Of a stretch of 64,000 nucleotides of DNA, positions 49,831 through 61,334 are shown one piece after another. The stretch comes from Motacilla alba alba (Eukaryota > Chordata > Aves > Passeriformes > Motacillidae): the NCBI RefSeq assembly GCF_015832195.1, contig NC_052018.1, positions 67,083,666 through 67,147,665 on the forward strand, in the 5' to 3' direction. Each line of letters starts with the position of its first letter. The first letter of the stretch is position 1. The position numbers were made by a program, and so were the translations under genes. A model generated the notes under the pieces. The model was not told the origin of the DNA and searched no databases. It saw only the letters and a program-made list of their open reading frames with translations.

Positions 49831-52379
49831 TTTCTTCTACAGTCTTAATTGCTGGCAGTCTTTGCTATTCATTCTTGCATTCGTGCCTTTTATTTTCCAC
49901 CTGCATATGTAACTTTCTAACAATATTCTAAGAATATTTCTAACAAAATTCTGGATGATCCTGAGTTGTATGGCTGACAGCAGTATTGTGTGTCTGTTCC
50001 TTAAGCTTCCATCTGTCAAAGTAACTTCAGTTCCTTTAAGTTTGCCTCTGGAGATGCATCCTGAGTCCTTTTTGTAGTTTCTTGCAACATCAAGAACTGG
50101 GAAAAAACCTTTTCATCTGTCTTTACTAGAGAGGCCTCAAAAGACCTCGCAACCTGTCACTTCAGCCTTTCTTAAGGTTAATTTGAGTTTATTAATAATC
50201 TTTGGATATCTTTGAGCTCTTTATTGGGTTTTCCTTCTTGAAGTGATGATTGGAATGAGACCTTCATATTCATATGATACATTTTTCATATGTTAAATTG
50301 TCAATGAAAGCATATCAGTTGCCTATTGTAATCAAAACTATGGGAAAAAAACTTCTTTCTTTTTGTGTTGGAGTATATTTCTCTGAATTAAGATAGTGGG
50401 GACAGAGCCTCTTTGGTTTACTTCTTCCCATATTACAGTAAAAATAATATTTTGCTATGTTGACACATTTGATGTACACATGCAAAAATGTATCAGCAAA
50501 TTTAGTAAAGTGATACTGCTCGCAGGCATCTGCTTGGTGCTAAGCCACCAAAACTTAAAAGTACATTATTAAAAATAAAAATAAGCAATCTCCCAAGTTC
50601 TCCATGCTACCAACAAATAATTAAACTTTGCAAGCATTGAATGATGACCCATAAATCATTTTATGCCTCATGAAGATGCAGACAAGTTTTTTCTGTAGCA
50701 CTTTTGAATTTTAAGGTAATTGTAATAATACTTTGCTGCTTTGGGGTAATAAATAGGAATTGTGGTTATTGTGTCTTTTATCAAGACTTCAGAAATTGAA
50801 AAAGGATTTAGAATACAAAATACTTTATTGAAATGAAGCACTGGGGTGACAATGGGGAACATTTGTTTTAAATACTGTTTTTTTAATTTATTCTCTGTGT
50901 TTTTTTTTAAAATAATACATGGATTAATCTCTTTCCATGGTGTTTTTGCTGTGACAGCTGTGAAGGTGCTTTTTGCTGGTACAGTTTAAATAAAGAGTAA
51001 ATACACAATTTTTGTACTGTCCAGGGAACTTGAGATGGAGATCATAGAATTTGCTATTCTAGGTTAGGAAAATGGAAAAAAATTAAGCCATCTTAGGAGA
51101 ATTTAGGGGGGTTGACTATTTAGCAGGACATTTTATGAACTGCTCAGTAGAAGAGGGTTGGGAAAATGTCATTTGATACTGAACTAGGGTAAACCAGTTT
51201 TCTTCTTGTTAATAGAATCTTCTGGTTTTGTGGACTTGCTGTGATCTTGTTGGATTTGAAGTTTAATTAGAGAAGTATTGCAGTACAGTTTTTGATAAAC
51301 AATGTAATTGTTTAGTTGTTTCATTTGAAGAGTGTTTTTCCTTATTTCTCCAAAGAAGGTGCAAGATCAGTAGTTTTGTCACTGCTTTAATTAGCACTGC
51401 TTTATTAGCACTGTAAACTGTTGAAGTAACAGGCATGTACAGGCTCTACTGCTGCCACAGAGAAAGTGAATAAAATTCATGGAGATCCTTGAATAAGATT
51501 TACTAATTTAGGAGGTAAATCTTCATTGGAGTTGACTATGCCAGGGGTTTTATGAACCATATGGTCATATTTATTTATAATATTAGTTTATATGAAGAGG
51601 ATACCATTCCATTGCTTAACACACAGGTGCATTCTTTGAAGATTTATTGGTAGAAACTCTTCTTGGTAAAAGCCTGTAGATATCATATGGTCTGGACAGA
51701 TAATTTGTATGAATGTGTCAATTGGGTGATTGTGAAATAGTCTTATTCATAGTTCTTCCTAATTTCCTTCAAAGCAAGAACAGAAGTAGCTGAAGAAGCC
51801 TGCAGTGTTATTTCCTTCTAGTAATAATTTCAGAATATTCTGAAGTATGTTGGCTGAAAACCAAGTAGACAATTTCTAGTAAATTCTGGAACTTAGAGAC
51901 ATTGAACTTCTATCCACAATATCCTGACAGTAAACAAAAACAATGATGGTAAAGGTAAAAATGCAGGTATATTCAAAAGTCGAGCAAACACTATTTTCCA
52001 ATATTTGATGTGGACTACTTTGTGTTCAGTTGTGTTTAAATTATGTAAAAATGTGTTTCTTAAGCCAAATAATTTTAATCCTTTGATAAATCAAGTTTTT
52101 TTTTTATTCTTAATGTATTTTATAATATCAGCATAAAACAAATATAGAAGGAAACTGACTGCCAGATGTGTCTATAAATGGGCAATTTTCAAGGTTTTGA
52201 GTGTGTGAAGGACAATGACTTAGAAATGTCACATGGCAAAACATGAACATAAAGTACAGACTTTGGCTGCATAATTGAGGAGGGATTTTGTACGTGTGTT
52301 TCGGTTTGTGGGGGGTTCTTTTGTTACATCAGAAGTGCCTGCTTTTGGTGTCTCAAGGCTTTCCTTTCTCTTCCAGAAA

Positions 52380-52400
52380 ATGCTGGGACAGAAGAGATGA
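52380..52400 (+). promoter_or_regulatory. Upstream ORF 1 (6 codons) in TAB2 5' UTR
   Basis: The ATG at 52380 opens a six-codon frame (Met-Leu-Gly-Gln-Lys-Arg) closed by TGA at 52398-52400. It has A at -3 and C at +4, a better -3 base than the TAB2 start. Its stop shares bases with the start of the second upstream ORF. Confidence 0.7.
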
Positions 52401-52423
52401 GTACTCCCTTTACTAAGGCCTAA
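52397..52423 (+). promoter_or_regulatory. Upstream ORF 2 (8 codons) in TAB2 5' UTR
   Basis: The ATG at 52397 overlaps the uORF1 stop as ATGA. It opens eight codons (Met-Ser-Thr-Pro-Phe-Thr-Lys-Ala) and stops at TAA, 52421-52423, 41 nt before the TAB2 ATG. It has G at -3. The arrangement suits leaky scanning or reinitiation control. Confidence 0.7.
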
Positions 52424-52464
52424 AACTGCCTGTTGAAAAACAATCCTGACCAGGCAATATACGA

Positions 52465-52566
52465 ATGGCCCAAGGAAGCCAGCAAATTGATATTCAGGTT
52501 TTACATGACCTGCGACAGAAGTTTCCTGAGGTACCTGAAGGTGTTGTATCCAGATGCATGTTACAG
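52465..52566 (+). CDS. TAB2: TAB2, coding part of exon 2 (residues 1-34, CUE domain start)
   Basis: TAB2 is a cytoplasmic adaptor of the TAK1 (MAP3K7) complex. It binds Lys63-linked ubiquitin chains made by TRAF E3 ligases after IL-1, TNF or Toll-like receptor stimulation, and this activates TAK1 and the NF-kB and MAPK pathways. This exon encodes the start of the N-terminal CUE ubiquitin-binding fold. The translation begins Met-Ala-Gln-Gly-Ser and carries the signature Lys-Phe-Pro at residues 19-21. The start is fixed by the conserved MAQGS N-terminus of vertebrate TAB2, with an ATG at 52465 in C-3/G+4 context. The coding part ends after codon 34 (Met-Leu-Gln) at a phase-0 donor GTCAGT. Continuation into exon 3 gives Asn x4-Leu-Asp-Ala-Cys-Cys, as in other vertebrates. 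Differences from the human protein as I remember it are at residues 6, 10 and 26. The frame left open past 52566 is intron read-through. Confidence 0.95.
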
Positions 52567-52982
52567 GTCAGTGCTCTCTGTTCATGGCTGTACGAGTAAG
52601 CAGCGTTGCTTACTTTTTAAGCTTTTTGTATGGGCATCCCCTTTGAAAGCAGATGTTGTTTTTTTCTGTAAATGAGACAAATATACTCAACCAGTTTCTT
52701 TATATTGCACAGCAAGCAAAGTGTTAAATTGGCCTCTCTTTTTCCATGCCTGATCAGGGGTGTTCCAAAGTAAGTCAGCCTGTAAATCAATCAGTGTGTG
52801 CATGGAGACTACTGTCTCACCAATCAGTATGCTCATGCCTTTTGGCCATCTCAAGAGCCAAAACTAACTGTGGCAAAAGGAGGGATGCAAAGCCAACTTG
52901 AGTCTAGCAGGGACAATTTAAGGCAATGCTAGCAGGAGCAGCATTTTAAAATTTTATTTTAATTTTTATTTGAGTGTTGAAG

Positions 52983-53290
52983 CAGGTCCAGAAGCAACTT
53001 TGCTACCTGGTCTACATCGGTCTTAAAGGTGGGCCCTTGCCTGCATGCAGATTGGCACCAATGCTTTCCACCTAGCTCCCTTGGCCTGCAGAGCCAGCAC
53101 TGGTAGCCTTAGGTACCCTCTCCAGCAGGAAGCCTGGAGGGTGATGTGGGCACAGCCAGGTGCTCCAAGTCAGTCTCTCTCAGGCAGGATGAGGTGCTTG
53201 TAGCCTCCCCTCCACAGTGTTAGACCAGAGGCAGGGGTGAGGCACTGGCGTGCATCTGCCCAGGGCTTTGGCTGCCAGATGGGCTTCATT
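52983..53290. other. GC-rich block of unknown nature in intron 2
   Basis: About 300 bases, clearly richer in G+C than the surrounding intron (estimated by eye), with stretches such as GGTGGGCCCTTGCCTGCATGC. It has no long open frame and no CR1 end motif. It might be an unrecognised repeat or LTR piece, or a regulatory element. Confidence 0.35.
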
Positions 53291-56200
53291 TTTTTTCTGT
53301 ACCTTTGGAGTCTGTGTTATTAATTTCTGTTGGGCTTGATAGTAAAAAATAATTTTTGACCAGTGCTGTAGTTAGTACTAAAGCTGCATATTCTCAGTGT
53401 CTACATGCAGCTGTCTGTTTTTAATGCTGCCACTGTCAGAACACATACCATATTTTGTATCAGCTTCTTGTTCTGTATCATGTTAGCTACTTCAGGAGAT
53501 AAATTAATGTCTCTCCAAAGCCCAGCCAGGACACCTGAATGCTTAGAGTTAACAAATGTTGGTACATTTGACTTATTTTACTGTGTTGCTTAAACATGTT
53601 TGCTTTGCATTTTCCATCGATTCAAAGCATCCATAATGGTTGATTTTCTTTTTCATTCTAAGGTATTCAACATTTTATTTACTCTGGTTAATAAGATAAT
53701 TATCTAAATATTCATACTGATTATCAGCATACACTGATAGGAAAAATAATGTTACTGCTTCCCAGAAGCTAACTGTCTCTAGCCTCTGGACAACTGTGGT
53801 TATGATTCAACATTCCTTATATCCTAATTTTTTGTCTTGCTATTTACATGTATTTTTATGTATGAAGTGCATATTTTTCTATACTTACATATGTACATGT
53901 ACTCACACACACATACATCCAAATAAAGTGTTCGTACTGTATCATGGACTCTCCGGTCTTTCTACAGTAAGAAGTTGTGAAAAGTGCATTTCATCAACAG
54001 AATTGGTTTTGATTTGCAAGATGGCAAAATTGTGCTTGGGGCTCATGAGGTTTCAAGCTTTCTCCAGTCCTTTCTTTCTCATTATTTAGCTGAAAAGGAA
54101 ACTGAACCAGAGTATAAATTGCCTGTACTTGTTCTCAGGATTGTACATTGCTATTTTTGTTGTTGCTCTGTGGGACTTTATACTACAAGTACAGTTTTGT
54201 TCTTCAAACATGAGAGCTGCTTGTTCAGTAAGGTCTGTGGACTTGATGGAGTGAATGCATCAGTAATCATCTTTTGAATGTAATTTTTGATAAATTTAAA
54301 AACTAATGCTTGTCTTTAATAGAGTCAGCAGTCTTCGTAACATTGATACAGTGGATTTCTTTAAATAAAAAGAACCTTGTAACTGTGAAGAAAAGATACT
54401 GTACATCCCATATTATGACAGATTTATGGGGAAGGTTTTAGATTTTGAGGAAGTGTTCTAAGTCAGCTTTTATAAGAGGATCTTTCAAAAACAGTCTAGA
54501 GTAATTAATGTTCCATGTGTGCAGTATTGTTAAACTAAATTGTCACACTGGAAAGCTACCTTTTTTGTGAACTAAGACTCACCAAGAAAATCCTGTCATG
54601 TTGGTGGTTTTTTGAAATTTGATGAGCTCTGATTTCTCTGACGCACCTTCTAGCTTTGCTACTCTCTGGCTTGGGATCTTGTTTGTTTGTGTTTTTTGTT
54701 TCTTTGGGGTTGTTGTTGTTATAAAAGCTGCCTAACACGACCTCCTCAAACCAACAGATTTTGTACTTGGACTGATAGGAAAGATTGAAAAGCAGAATTT
54801 GAGAGTACTTGTGCACATGTTTTCAATGTTGCTGGAACAGTGTCTGAATCCTGAATTCTGCCACCTTGTAGTTGAACACAGTGGAAGGAATTTCCAGTAA
54901 AGGCAATAAGTGTAGTTCAGGTCAAAGACAAGTACTTGAGGACATTTGGTATAAGAAATGCTTTTTCCCCACAGTACCTTATGTGCAGCCGTCATATGTC
55001 AGGGTGAAATTATTTTTAAGCTAGGAGTTATAAGATACCCCATGTGAGAATCTGAAAAAATACAAGCAGTTATGCAGTTTATAATATTATTGATGAGGCT
55101 TTTATAACAAGGAAGATTTCTTTGCATCACTGTAAATAGTGCAGAAGAAATGAACAGATACTTCAGTCATCCTCCATGAATTCTTTGTAACCAAACACAA
55201 CTGTATCTAAAGGAAGGTTTATAGCATTATATGCTTATAGTGAAAAAATTAAGGATAAAGAGAATATATGCAAATACCTCAAGGTAAATAGCCCACTGTT
55301 GAAATACCTAAACAATGTATAGCATGCTAACAGCAGAGGACCACCAAAGAGCTAATAGGAGGAAACTAAACCTGCTTAATCTAAGGAGTAAAAAGTCTTG
55401 AGTTGGCAGCCCTGAATATTCCCTAAGAAGTTTTGTGTCCCTCTGTTCTTCCCAACAAGCCCCCTGCATTCAGCTCTCCCATTCTCCTCATTGAAAGGAA
55501 TCACTGCAGTGCCCACAGTCGTTGGACATTGTTCCCTGTGATTCTGTTTTTTGTGTCCGGAGCATTCTATACCTGCTCCTCAAGTCTACATCCTCTCCTT
55601 GCTTCCTCATTTCCCTCCAACATTCTTATTCTTTCTTTTTTTTTTCTTTCTCTTTCAGGGTGCCAACATTTTAAACTCAAATGGGACATGGGCAGAGATA
55701 AGATGAGGGGTATTGTTTTGCTGGAATATGCTCAGTTCTGCCATCAACCGGTTCTCTGATCTGTAAAGAGCTAGAAGCGGTTGAAACTCTGCCTCTGCCA
55801 GCCAGAAGATGCCAGGGGTTCCATGTGCCCCCGTTTTCCCTTTGAGTTCTCCAATTTTCTCATTGACGTCACTGAAATTTTGGAATTGATTGGATGCGGT
55901 CTTAAAAAAGAAAAAAAAATTTGTCCAAAGAAATGCATTCAAGCTGAATGTAAGGGCCTTGCAAGCTTGGCCTGTTCCTTTTTGGTTTGGTATTTTTGGC
56001 CTTTCTGTTAATAATTTTAATTCACTTCATGCAAAATCTGCCTCTGAGATCTTTATAGCTTGTTTTCCTGTGGCATCCTATCTTTTTCCCTTTTCTGGCT
56101 CCCTTTTCTCCTTTGCAACATATACCAGGCTGTTGTTCTTATCTTACCACTGTTCTGTCTGTGTGTTTCCTTTCTTCACTACTAACTTCCTTCCTTCACT

Positions 56201-56505
56201 ACTTCATCCTCTGGTGCTTATTCCAACCTGGAGCCAATATGCGTATCATCAATTTGATTTTGATCTATTTTCATATCTCTGAATACTTTTTTGCAGCAAT
56301 CCTTATAGAGACCTGGCTTGATAGATAGCCTTTAGAGAATCCTGTCATGTTAAAAAGTTCTCTGGCTAGGGATTTTTTGGGGGAGGGGATTTTTTTTTTT
56401 TCTTTATTTTGGAAGAATTCAGAACTGTATCTGGTCAGTATGAACACATAGTTTTGGTTTTGTGGGTGAAGTTCAGCCTTGTCATCCCTCCCACTTCTGT
56501 TTCTT

Positions 56506-56532
56506 TTGTTGTTGTTGTTGTTGTTGTTGTTG
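56506..56532 (+). repeat. (TTG)9 microsatellite
   Basis: Nine perfect TTG units in intron 2, preceded by a T/C-rich stretch. Likely polymorphic in length. Confidence 0.92.
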
Positions 56533-57805
56533 TAAATCTGTAAGGTAGAGAGAGTCTTGCCAAGTCCGCACAACCACTTCATCATGGTTGAAGAATGAGA
56601 AATGTCTGCTAGTTTAACAGAAATGACAAAATAGAAAGCATGTAGCATGGATCAGTTTATCTGGTTGTATTACTTTGTAACTAACTAATAATCTTGCTAC
56701 TTGGCACATGCAATTTTTTATCTTGATCACATGCATTTTTTTTCTAGTAACTATTTCTATGTGCTGGATGGATTTGCCGCCTATTTAGTGTTACTAACAT
56801 GGGCCTGAACAGGTGCTCTTCTGGCTGAAAGTATTAACCTTTATTTCTTGGGGGTGGGAGGTTCTGTGTGAAAAGTGATAAAGACAGAGCACAGTATGAA
56901 GAAATTAGGTCACTAATGCACGTTCACTCTTTCTAACAATCCTTATGTAGGAACCTCAGTTGGGAAGATTAGAGTACAATATTATTATGCATGTGGAAAG
57001 GGAGAAGAGATTAGTGGTTTGCATCTGAAATGTTCTTAAAAAAAAGCATTAGCTAGGTTGTGGTTTCTGTTCCAAGTCATCCTATTACTGGTTTTAAAAG
57101 GTATAAATATAAGTATTTCAAAGCTTTGCAAGCAGTGATTTAAAATGAAAATACAAATGTCCTCTGGGTTTTCAATTAATAATTTTGATCTTACAAAAGA
57201 ATATGTTTTTGATGTATTTGTATAAACTGAATTTTTGCATTTCTTCTGAAGTCATGTACAGAGTCAGCGTGTTTCTTCTCTTCATAAGATTTACTTTCTG
57301 TTTTCAGCAGGAGGTAATGCATAACTGGTATTGAAGTGTTTAGGAAACCATTTAAAATAAACCTGTGTTTTTATTTTTGTTTTTAAGTTATTAGTCAATA
57401 CTGTGCAGATGCTGTGAATCCATTCCTGCTGTCATTTTCCTCCCTAAAGCCAGAGCTTTGGTCTCTGCTGAAGATGGTTCTGAGACTGAGAAGGAATAGG
57501 GAAAGTATTTATCAAAGGTGTATCATACTGTATAAAGCTAGCTTTCCAAGGTGTAGGATTTCCTGTCACTGCTTCAGAGGCAATGCAGACCTCTGCCCTT
57601 GGTGCCATTGGCTGAGTCACTGTTCCCAAGGCAGTGAGCTTCACAGGCAAGCGCCTTGTGCGTATAGAGCAGCTATGCTAGCCAGCCACCTAAAGCTTTC
57701 TTTTTGATGCTGTATTGTTCATTTTTCAGTTGTGATTGGATGTATTCATACGTAACTGTGACAGTATTTTATCAGTAATGTCAAACTTTCATCTGTCTTT
57801 TTTAG

Positions 57806-59318
57806 AATAACAATAATTTGGATGCCTGTTGTGCAGTTCTCTCTCAAGAGAGCACAAAATATCTCTACGGTGAAGGAGACCTGAGTTTTTCGGATGATTC
57901 TGGAATTCCTGGACTACGAAATCACATGACATCTCTTAATTTGGATTTGCAGTCACAGAACATCTATCACCATGGAAGAGAAGGAAGTAGAATGAATGGA
58001 AGTAGGACTCTAGCTCACAGTGTTAGTGATGGACACCTTCAAACCAGTCAGTCCAACAATGAACTGTTTCAGCAGGAACCACAGACAGCACCTGCGCAGG
58101 TTCCACAAGGATTTAATGTCTTTGGGATGGCTAATACGGTTAGTGCTTCTAATCCAGGGCAGCATCTTGGATTTCACCTAGGCAGCAAAGGAGTATCTAA
58201 CTTGTCTCAACAAACACCCAGATTCAACCCCATTATGGTAACTTTAGCCCCAAACATTCAGCCTGGTCGCAATACCCCCACATCTTTGCACATACATGGT
58301 GTACCTCCTCCTGTACTTAACAGTCCCCAGGGAAACTCTATCTATATTAGGCCTTACATCACAGCTCCTAGCGGTACCGCTCGGCAAACACAGCAGCAGC
58401 CAGGCTGGGCATCTCAGTTCAATCCCATGCACCCTCAGCAAGTCTACCAGCCTTCACAGCCAGGTCCCTGGACTACTATTCCTACATCCAGTACTACGCC
58501 ACATACCTCATCGCAACACTCAACACAGCCAAACCAGCAAGGCCACCAGACTTCTCATGTGTACATGCCTATCAGTTCTCCTACTACTCCACAAGCACCT
58601 ATGATTCATTCATCTGGTAGCTCACAATCTTCTGCTCATAGCCAATACAACATTCAGAATATATCCACAGGACCTCGCAAAAATCAAATTGAAATCAAAC
58701 TTGAACCGCCACAAAGAAACAGTTCTTCTAAGTTGCGTTCAACTGGCCCTCGCACCTCCACTGTTCCCTCTTCCCTCAACAGCCAGACATTAAGTAGAAG
58801 TCAACCCACTGTTTACATATCGGCCAGTCCTCCAAATACTGATGAAGTGATCACACGTGGTCAGCCTAAGGTCTACATTTCAGCAAATGCCACGACAGGA
58901 GATGATCAACTTGTGCGGAACCAGCCCACGCTTTTCATATCAACAAATCCTGGAGTATCTACTACTGCTAGGAATATGTCTGGTCAAGTAAGCATGGGTC
59001 CTGCATTTATTCATCACCATCCACCCAAGAGTCGAGCAGTGGGCAACAGCACCACTGCAACTTCTCCTCGAGTGGTTGTTACGCAGCCTAACACAAAATA
59101 TACTTTTAAAATTACAGTTTCTCCAAATAAGCCCCCTGCAGTTTCCCCAGGGGTAGTATCCCCAACTTTTGAACCTACAAACCTTCTTAACCTTCCTGAT
59201 CACTATGTTGAACCAGAGGGTATCCAGCATCTTACTGACCCTGTTTTAGCACATGTGGATAGGATCAGTGATGCACGGAAATTGAGTATGGGATCTGATG
59301 ATGCTGCCTACACGCAAG
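57806..59318 (+). CDS. TAB2: TAB2, exon 3 (residues 35-538, CUE end and central region)
   Basis: This 1513-nt internal exon follows the TTTTTTAG acceptor and continues codon 35 in phase 0. It completes the CUE domain (Asn-rich turn, LDACCAVL helix, residues 35-46). It then encodes the long, mostly disordered middle of TAB2, rich in Ser, Pro, Gln and Thr. Recognisable conserved stretches are [42 protein letters not shown] and [10 protein letters not shown] sumoylation-type IKLE sits at residues 331-334. Three QP(T/K)-(V/L)-(Y/F)-I-S repeats start at residues 367, 387 and 407. Further conserved stretches are [30 protein letters not shown] and [14 protein letters not shown]. The donor is CAAG|GTAATA with GT at 59319, leaving one base of a split Ala codon. 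The coiled coil and NZF finger (about 155 residues in a ~693-residue protein) lie beyond the window. TAB3 is the closest alternative, but the sequence follows TAB2. Confidence 0.97.
58802..58981 (+). repeat. TAB2: Three 20-residue repeats inside TAB2
   Basis: Codons for Gln-Pro-(Thr/Lys)-(Val/Leu)-(Tyr/Phe)-Ile-Ser start at 58802, 58862 and 58922, exactly 60 nt apart (residues 367, 387 and 407). Each unit begins with this beta-like heptad. The first two then carry an Asp-rich segment (TDE, GDD) and an Arg one residue before the next unit. The third unit decays after its first half. Confidence 0.8.
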
Positions 59319-59456
59319 GTAATATTCTTAATATAAATTGTAGAGATTTTGACCAGGTTGTCAGTTCAGTGTGTAGATTGCAGAACAGGAAACAGTTAGT
59401 AACCTTTATGATGTTAATACAGTGTCTTTAATTTTAGTATTTGTGTTTCCTAAATT

Positions 59457-59462
59457 AATAAA
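59457..59462 (+). terminator. Candidate intronic polyadenylation signal
   Basis: A canonical AATAAA lies 139 nt after the exon 3 donor and 26 nt after the first in-frame stop reached by read-through (TAA at 59429-59431). A second AATAAA is at 59816-59821. Downstream sequence is T-rich but not strongly GU-rich. Whether it is used is unknown. Confidence 0.3.
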
Positions 59463-61334
59463 AGCATTTTATAAGCAATTCATAAATTTCTTTCTATGGT
59501 AAAGACATGTAATTGAATACTTGGAGATATTCTTCTGTTTGTCTTAAGTAGATATATTATCTGTTTAATGAAGTGGAGTTATACCATCTTCATTTTTATG
59601 TTGTTCTGAAAGAAACATCTACATTTGTTCGACTTGTCCTAGTGATTTAAAGCTACAATTCCACTGTCAGATTTTTAAATCAGTTGAGATACTGTTTACA
59701 TTGGATAATTTTTTTTCTGGGAGTGTTATTTAAGAAGAAAGAAAAGCAGACTTCAAAAGCAATTAATGGCACAAAGTGTTGACCGGGCCTCCATGTTTCC
59801 TACTATGTTCCTGACAATAAAATGGTTATAGTCTTGATACTTACTTCTGTTACATTTTAAAATGTGAAAAGGAGCGCTAAACCAAAAGAATCTGTTTTAA
59901 GGGATCTGTGGTAATGGAAGGGTAAAACTTAGAATATGTGACACAGCGAGATAACTTGTTAATCTTCTTCTGTTTTCATGGGTTTGTGTGCTTTTATTAC
60001 CAACTTGATGGTTTATTAACCCTCCTCTGAGCTTTTTACTTAAAAATGTTGAATGAGTGTTAGGGTATTTAAGCAGTATTCACAATAGGTTGTCAAAATA
60101 ATTTGTCTTTGACCTCACTGGTCCTCTCTGGACCTAGCAAACAATTCAGAATTTTAAAAACTGGCCTGTTTACACTGGTCATGGAACATTCTTCAGATGA
60201 ACTTAGCCATTTTGTTTTGTGTAAGTAAGTACAGTGATCAGGACACTGGAAGCCAGGTCTGCATCTGGAGTACTGTGTTAATGAAGTAAATCAAAAAGTG
60301 ATTCTAGCTTGTGCACTACTTCTGGATATAACTATCTTTAGTGAGGAATAGTCAGTCCTAACTCAAGAGTTTCTAAAGGTCAAAACCAAAAAGCTAATCA
60401 TCCTTACATTCTCTTATGTTCAGTGCATAAAGAACTTTAGAAAATTCATCTGTAGGTAAGCAAAAAATTGTCCCCCAGATCATATTTGCTATTCTTACTT
60501 TGGAGGGAGACTTAGTTGTCTGTTTTAGTCTTAGTCCTGGAAAGCTTCATATACCAAAAATAAAGCTATTGAAATCTTGTCCTTAGGCTTTAATCAGTCT
60601 TTTAGGTCATGAACTTGCTTCCCAAGTAAGTTGGGTACTTTTTAGGGGTTTGCAAAATTGCACATTTTGGGAAGTTGTCCCTTTTGTCTGTTTTTTCTTT
60701 CTGAGGGCACTGACTTACAGCAGGTCTACCTTTTTATCTCTTGTACCCTTGGTAGTGATGGCCCCTGTAACCTCTCTACAAGCTGCAGGTATCAGCATTC
60801 AGTTTATCAAGATGAGGCAAGCTTGATACACATCCTAGAGTTCCAGAGGCGTTGACCTCATACCTGCTGTGGAGCCCAGTTCTTCCTGAAGCCAAGCTGC
60901 AGCTATTAGATGATGTGTAGATCTATGATGTGGGCTGGTACAACTTTGGGGACCTCAGGAAATCACCATCCTTCTGTGTCCTTCACTAGAAAGTGCGCTT
61001 AATACTTCTGAAGTTCTTTACATGTAGAGATGTTTTGCATTTCCGGCATGTGTGTTCCATTTCTGCTGCAATAAGTGCAGTGTTTCTTATATTTTTGTTA
61101 TTAATATTTGGAAAGTTGAGAAGTCTGTGATAGACTTACTTGTATGATATTGATATCTGGAAGTCCTAACTGTTGCTTTTAAACATGTTTCTTATACTTA
61201 GCAGTGGTTTTTATTCATCTTGCATACAAAAAGGGATTTTAGTTACTTGATGTCTTCTGTGTTCTAAACTGCTTATGTTTTAGCCAGACTGCTAGAATCC
61301 TTCCATGCAAGGTGCTTGTTTCGTTTTAGTTTTA

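Larger units (their letters stand above)
11549..52376 (+). other. TAB2: TAB2 intron 1
   Basis: The donor is GTAAGG at 11549 and the acceptor is a pyrimidine tract ending in CTCTTCCAG at 52376. The length is about 40.8 kb. The first ~500 bases belong to the CpG island and the remainder is AT-rich. CR1 fragments occur near 29.6, 35.9 and 41.6 kb, with several short duplications and inverted repeats listed separately. No open frame inside it resembles a known gene on either strand. The longest are 161 codons (24444-23959, minus) and 181 codons (16600-16055, minus); both are low in recognisable content and within chance expectation. Confidence 0.8.
41801..52376. other. Intron 1, distal part, no gene seen
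   Basis: AT-rich intronic DNA with short duplications at 43501-43560, 45403-45486, 46385-46429 and 49772-49830, and a 17-base T run at 47625-47641. The last ~30 bases form the pyrimidine tract and acceptor of exon 2. No gene other than TAB2 is supported. Confidence 0.6.
52377..52464 (+). other. TAB2: TAB2 exon 2, 5' untranslated part
   Basis: The exon begins after the acceptor TTTCTCTTCCAG (AG at 52375-52376). Its 88 untranslated nucleotides hold two short upstream ORFs, at 52380-52400 and 52397-52423. The untranslated part ends at the TAB2 start codon at 52465. Together with coding sequence to 52566 the exon is 190 nt. Confidence 0.8.
52567..57805 (+). other. TAB2: TAB2 intron 2
   Basis: A phase-0 intron from the GTCAGT donor to an acceptor ending TCTTTTTTAG at 57805, 5.2 kb. 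It contains an unusually GC-rich block at 52983-53290, a (TTG)9 microsatellite at 56506-56532 and several T-rich runs. Open frames of up to about 130 codons (55890-56282) have no recognisable content. No second gene is supported. Confidence 0.88.

Noticed and set aside
52433..52675. Open frame of 80 codons spanning the exon 2/intron 2 border
   Set aside because: Its start is a non-ATG codon and it is not in the TAB2 frame. It overlaps the real coding segment 52465-52566 in a different frame and runs into the intron.
58244..59230. Minus-strand and alternate-frame open frames over exon 3
   Set aside because: These are shadows of the TAB2 coding frame with no independent support.
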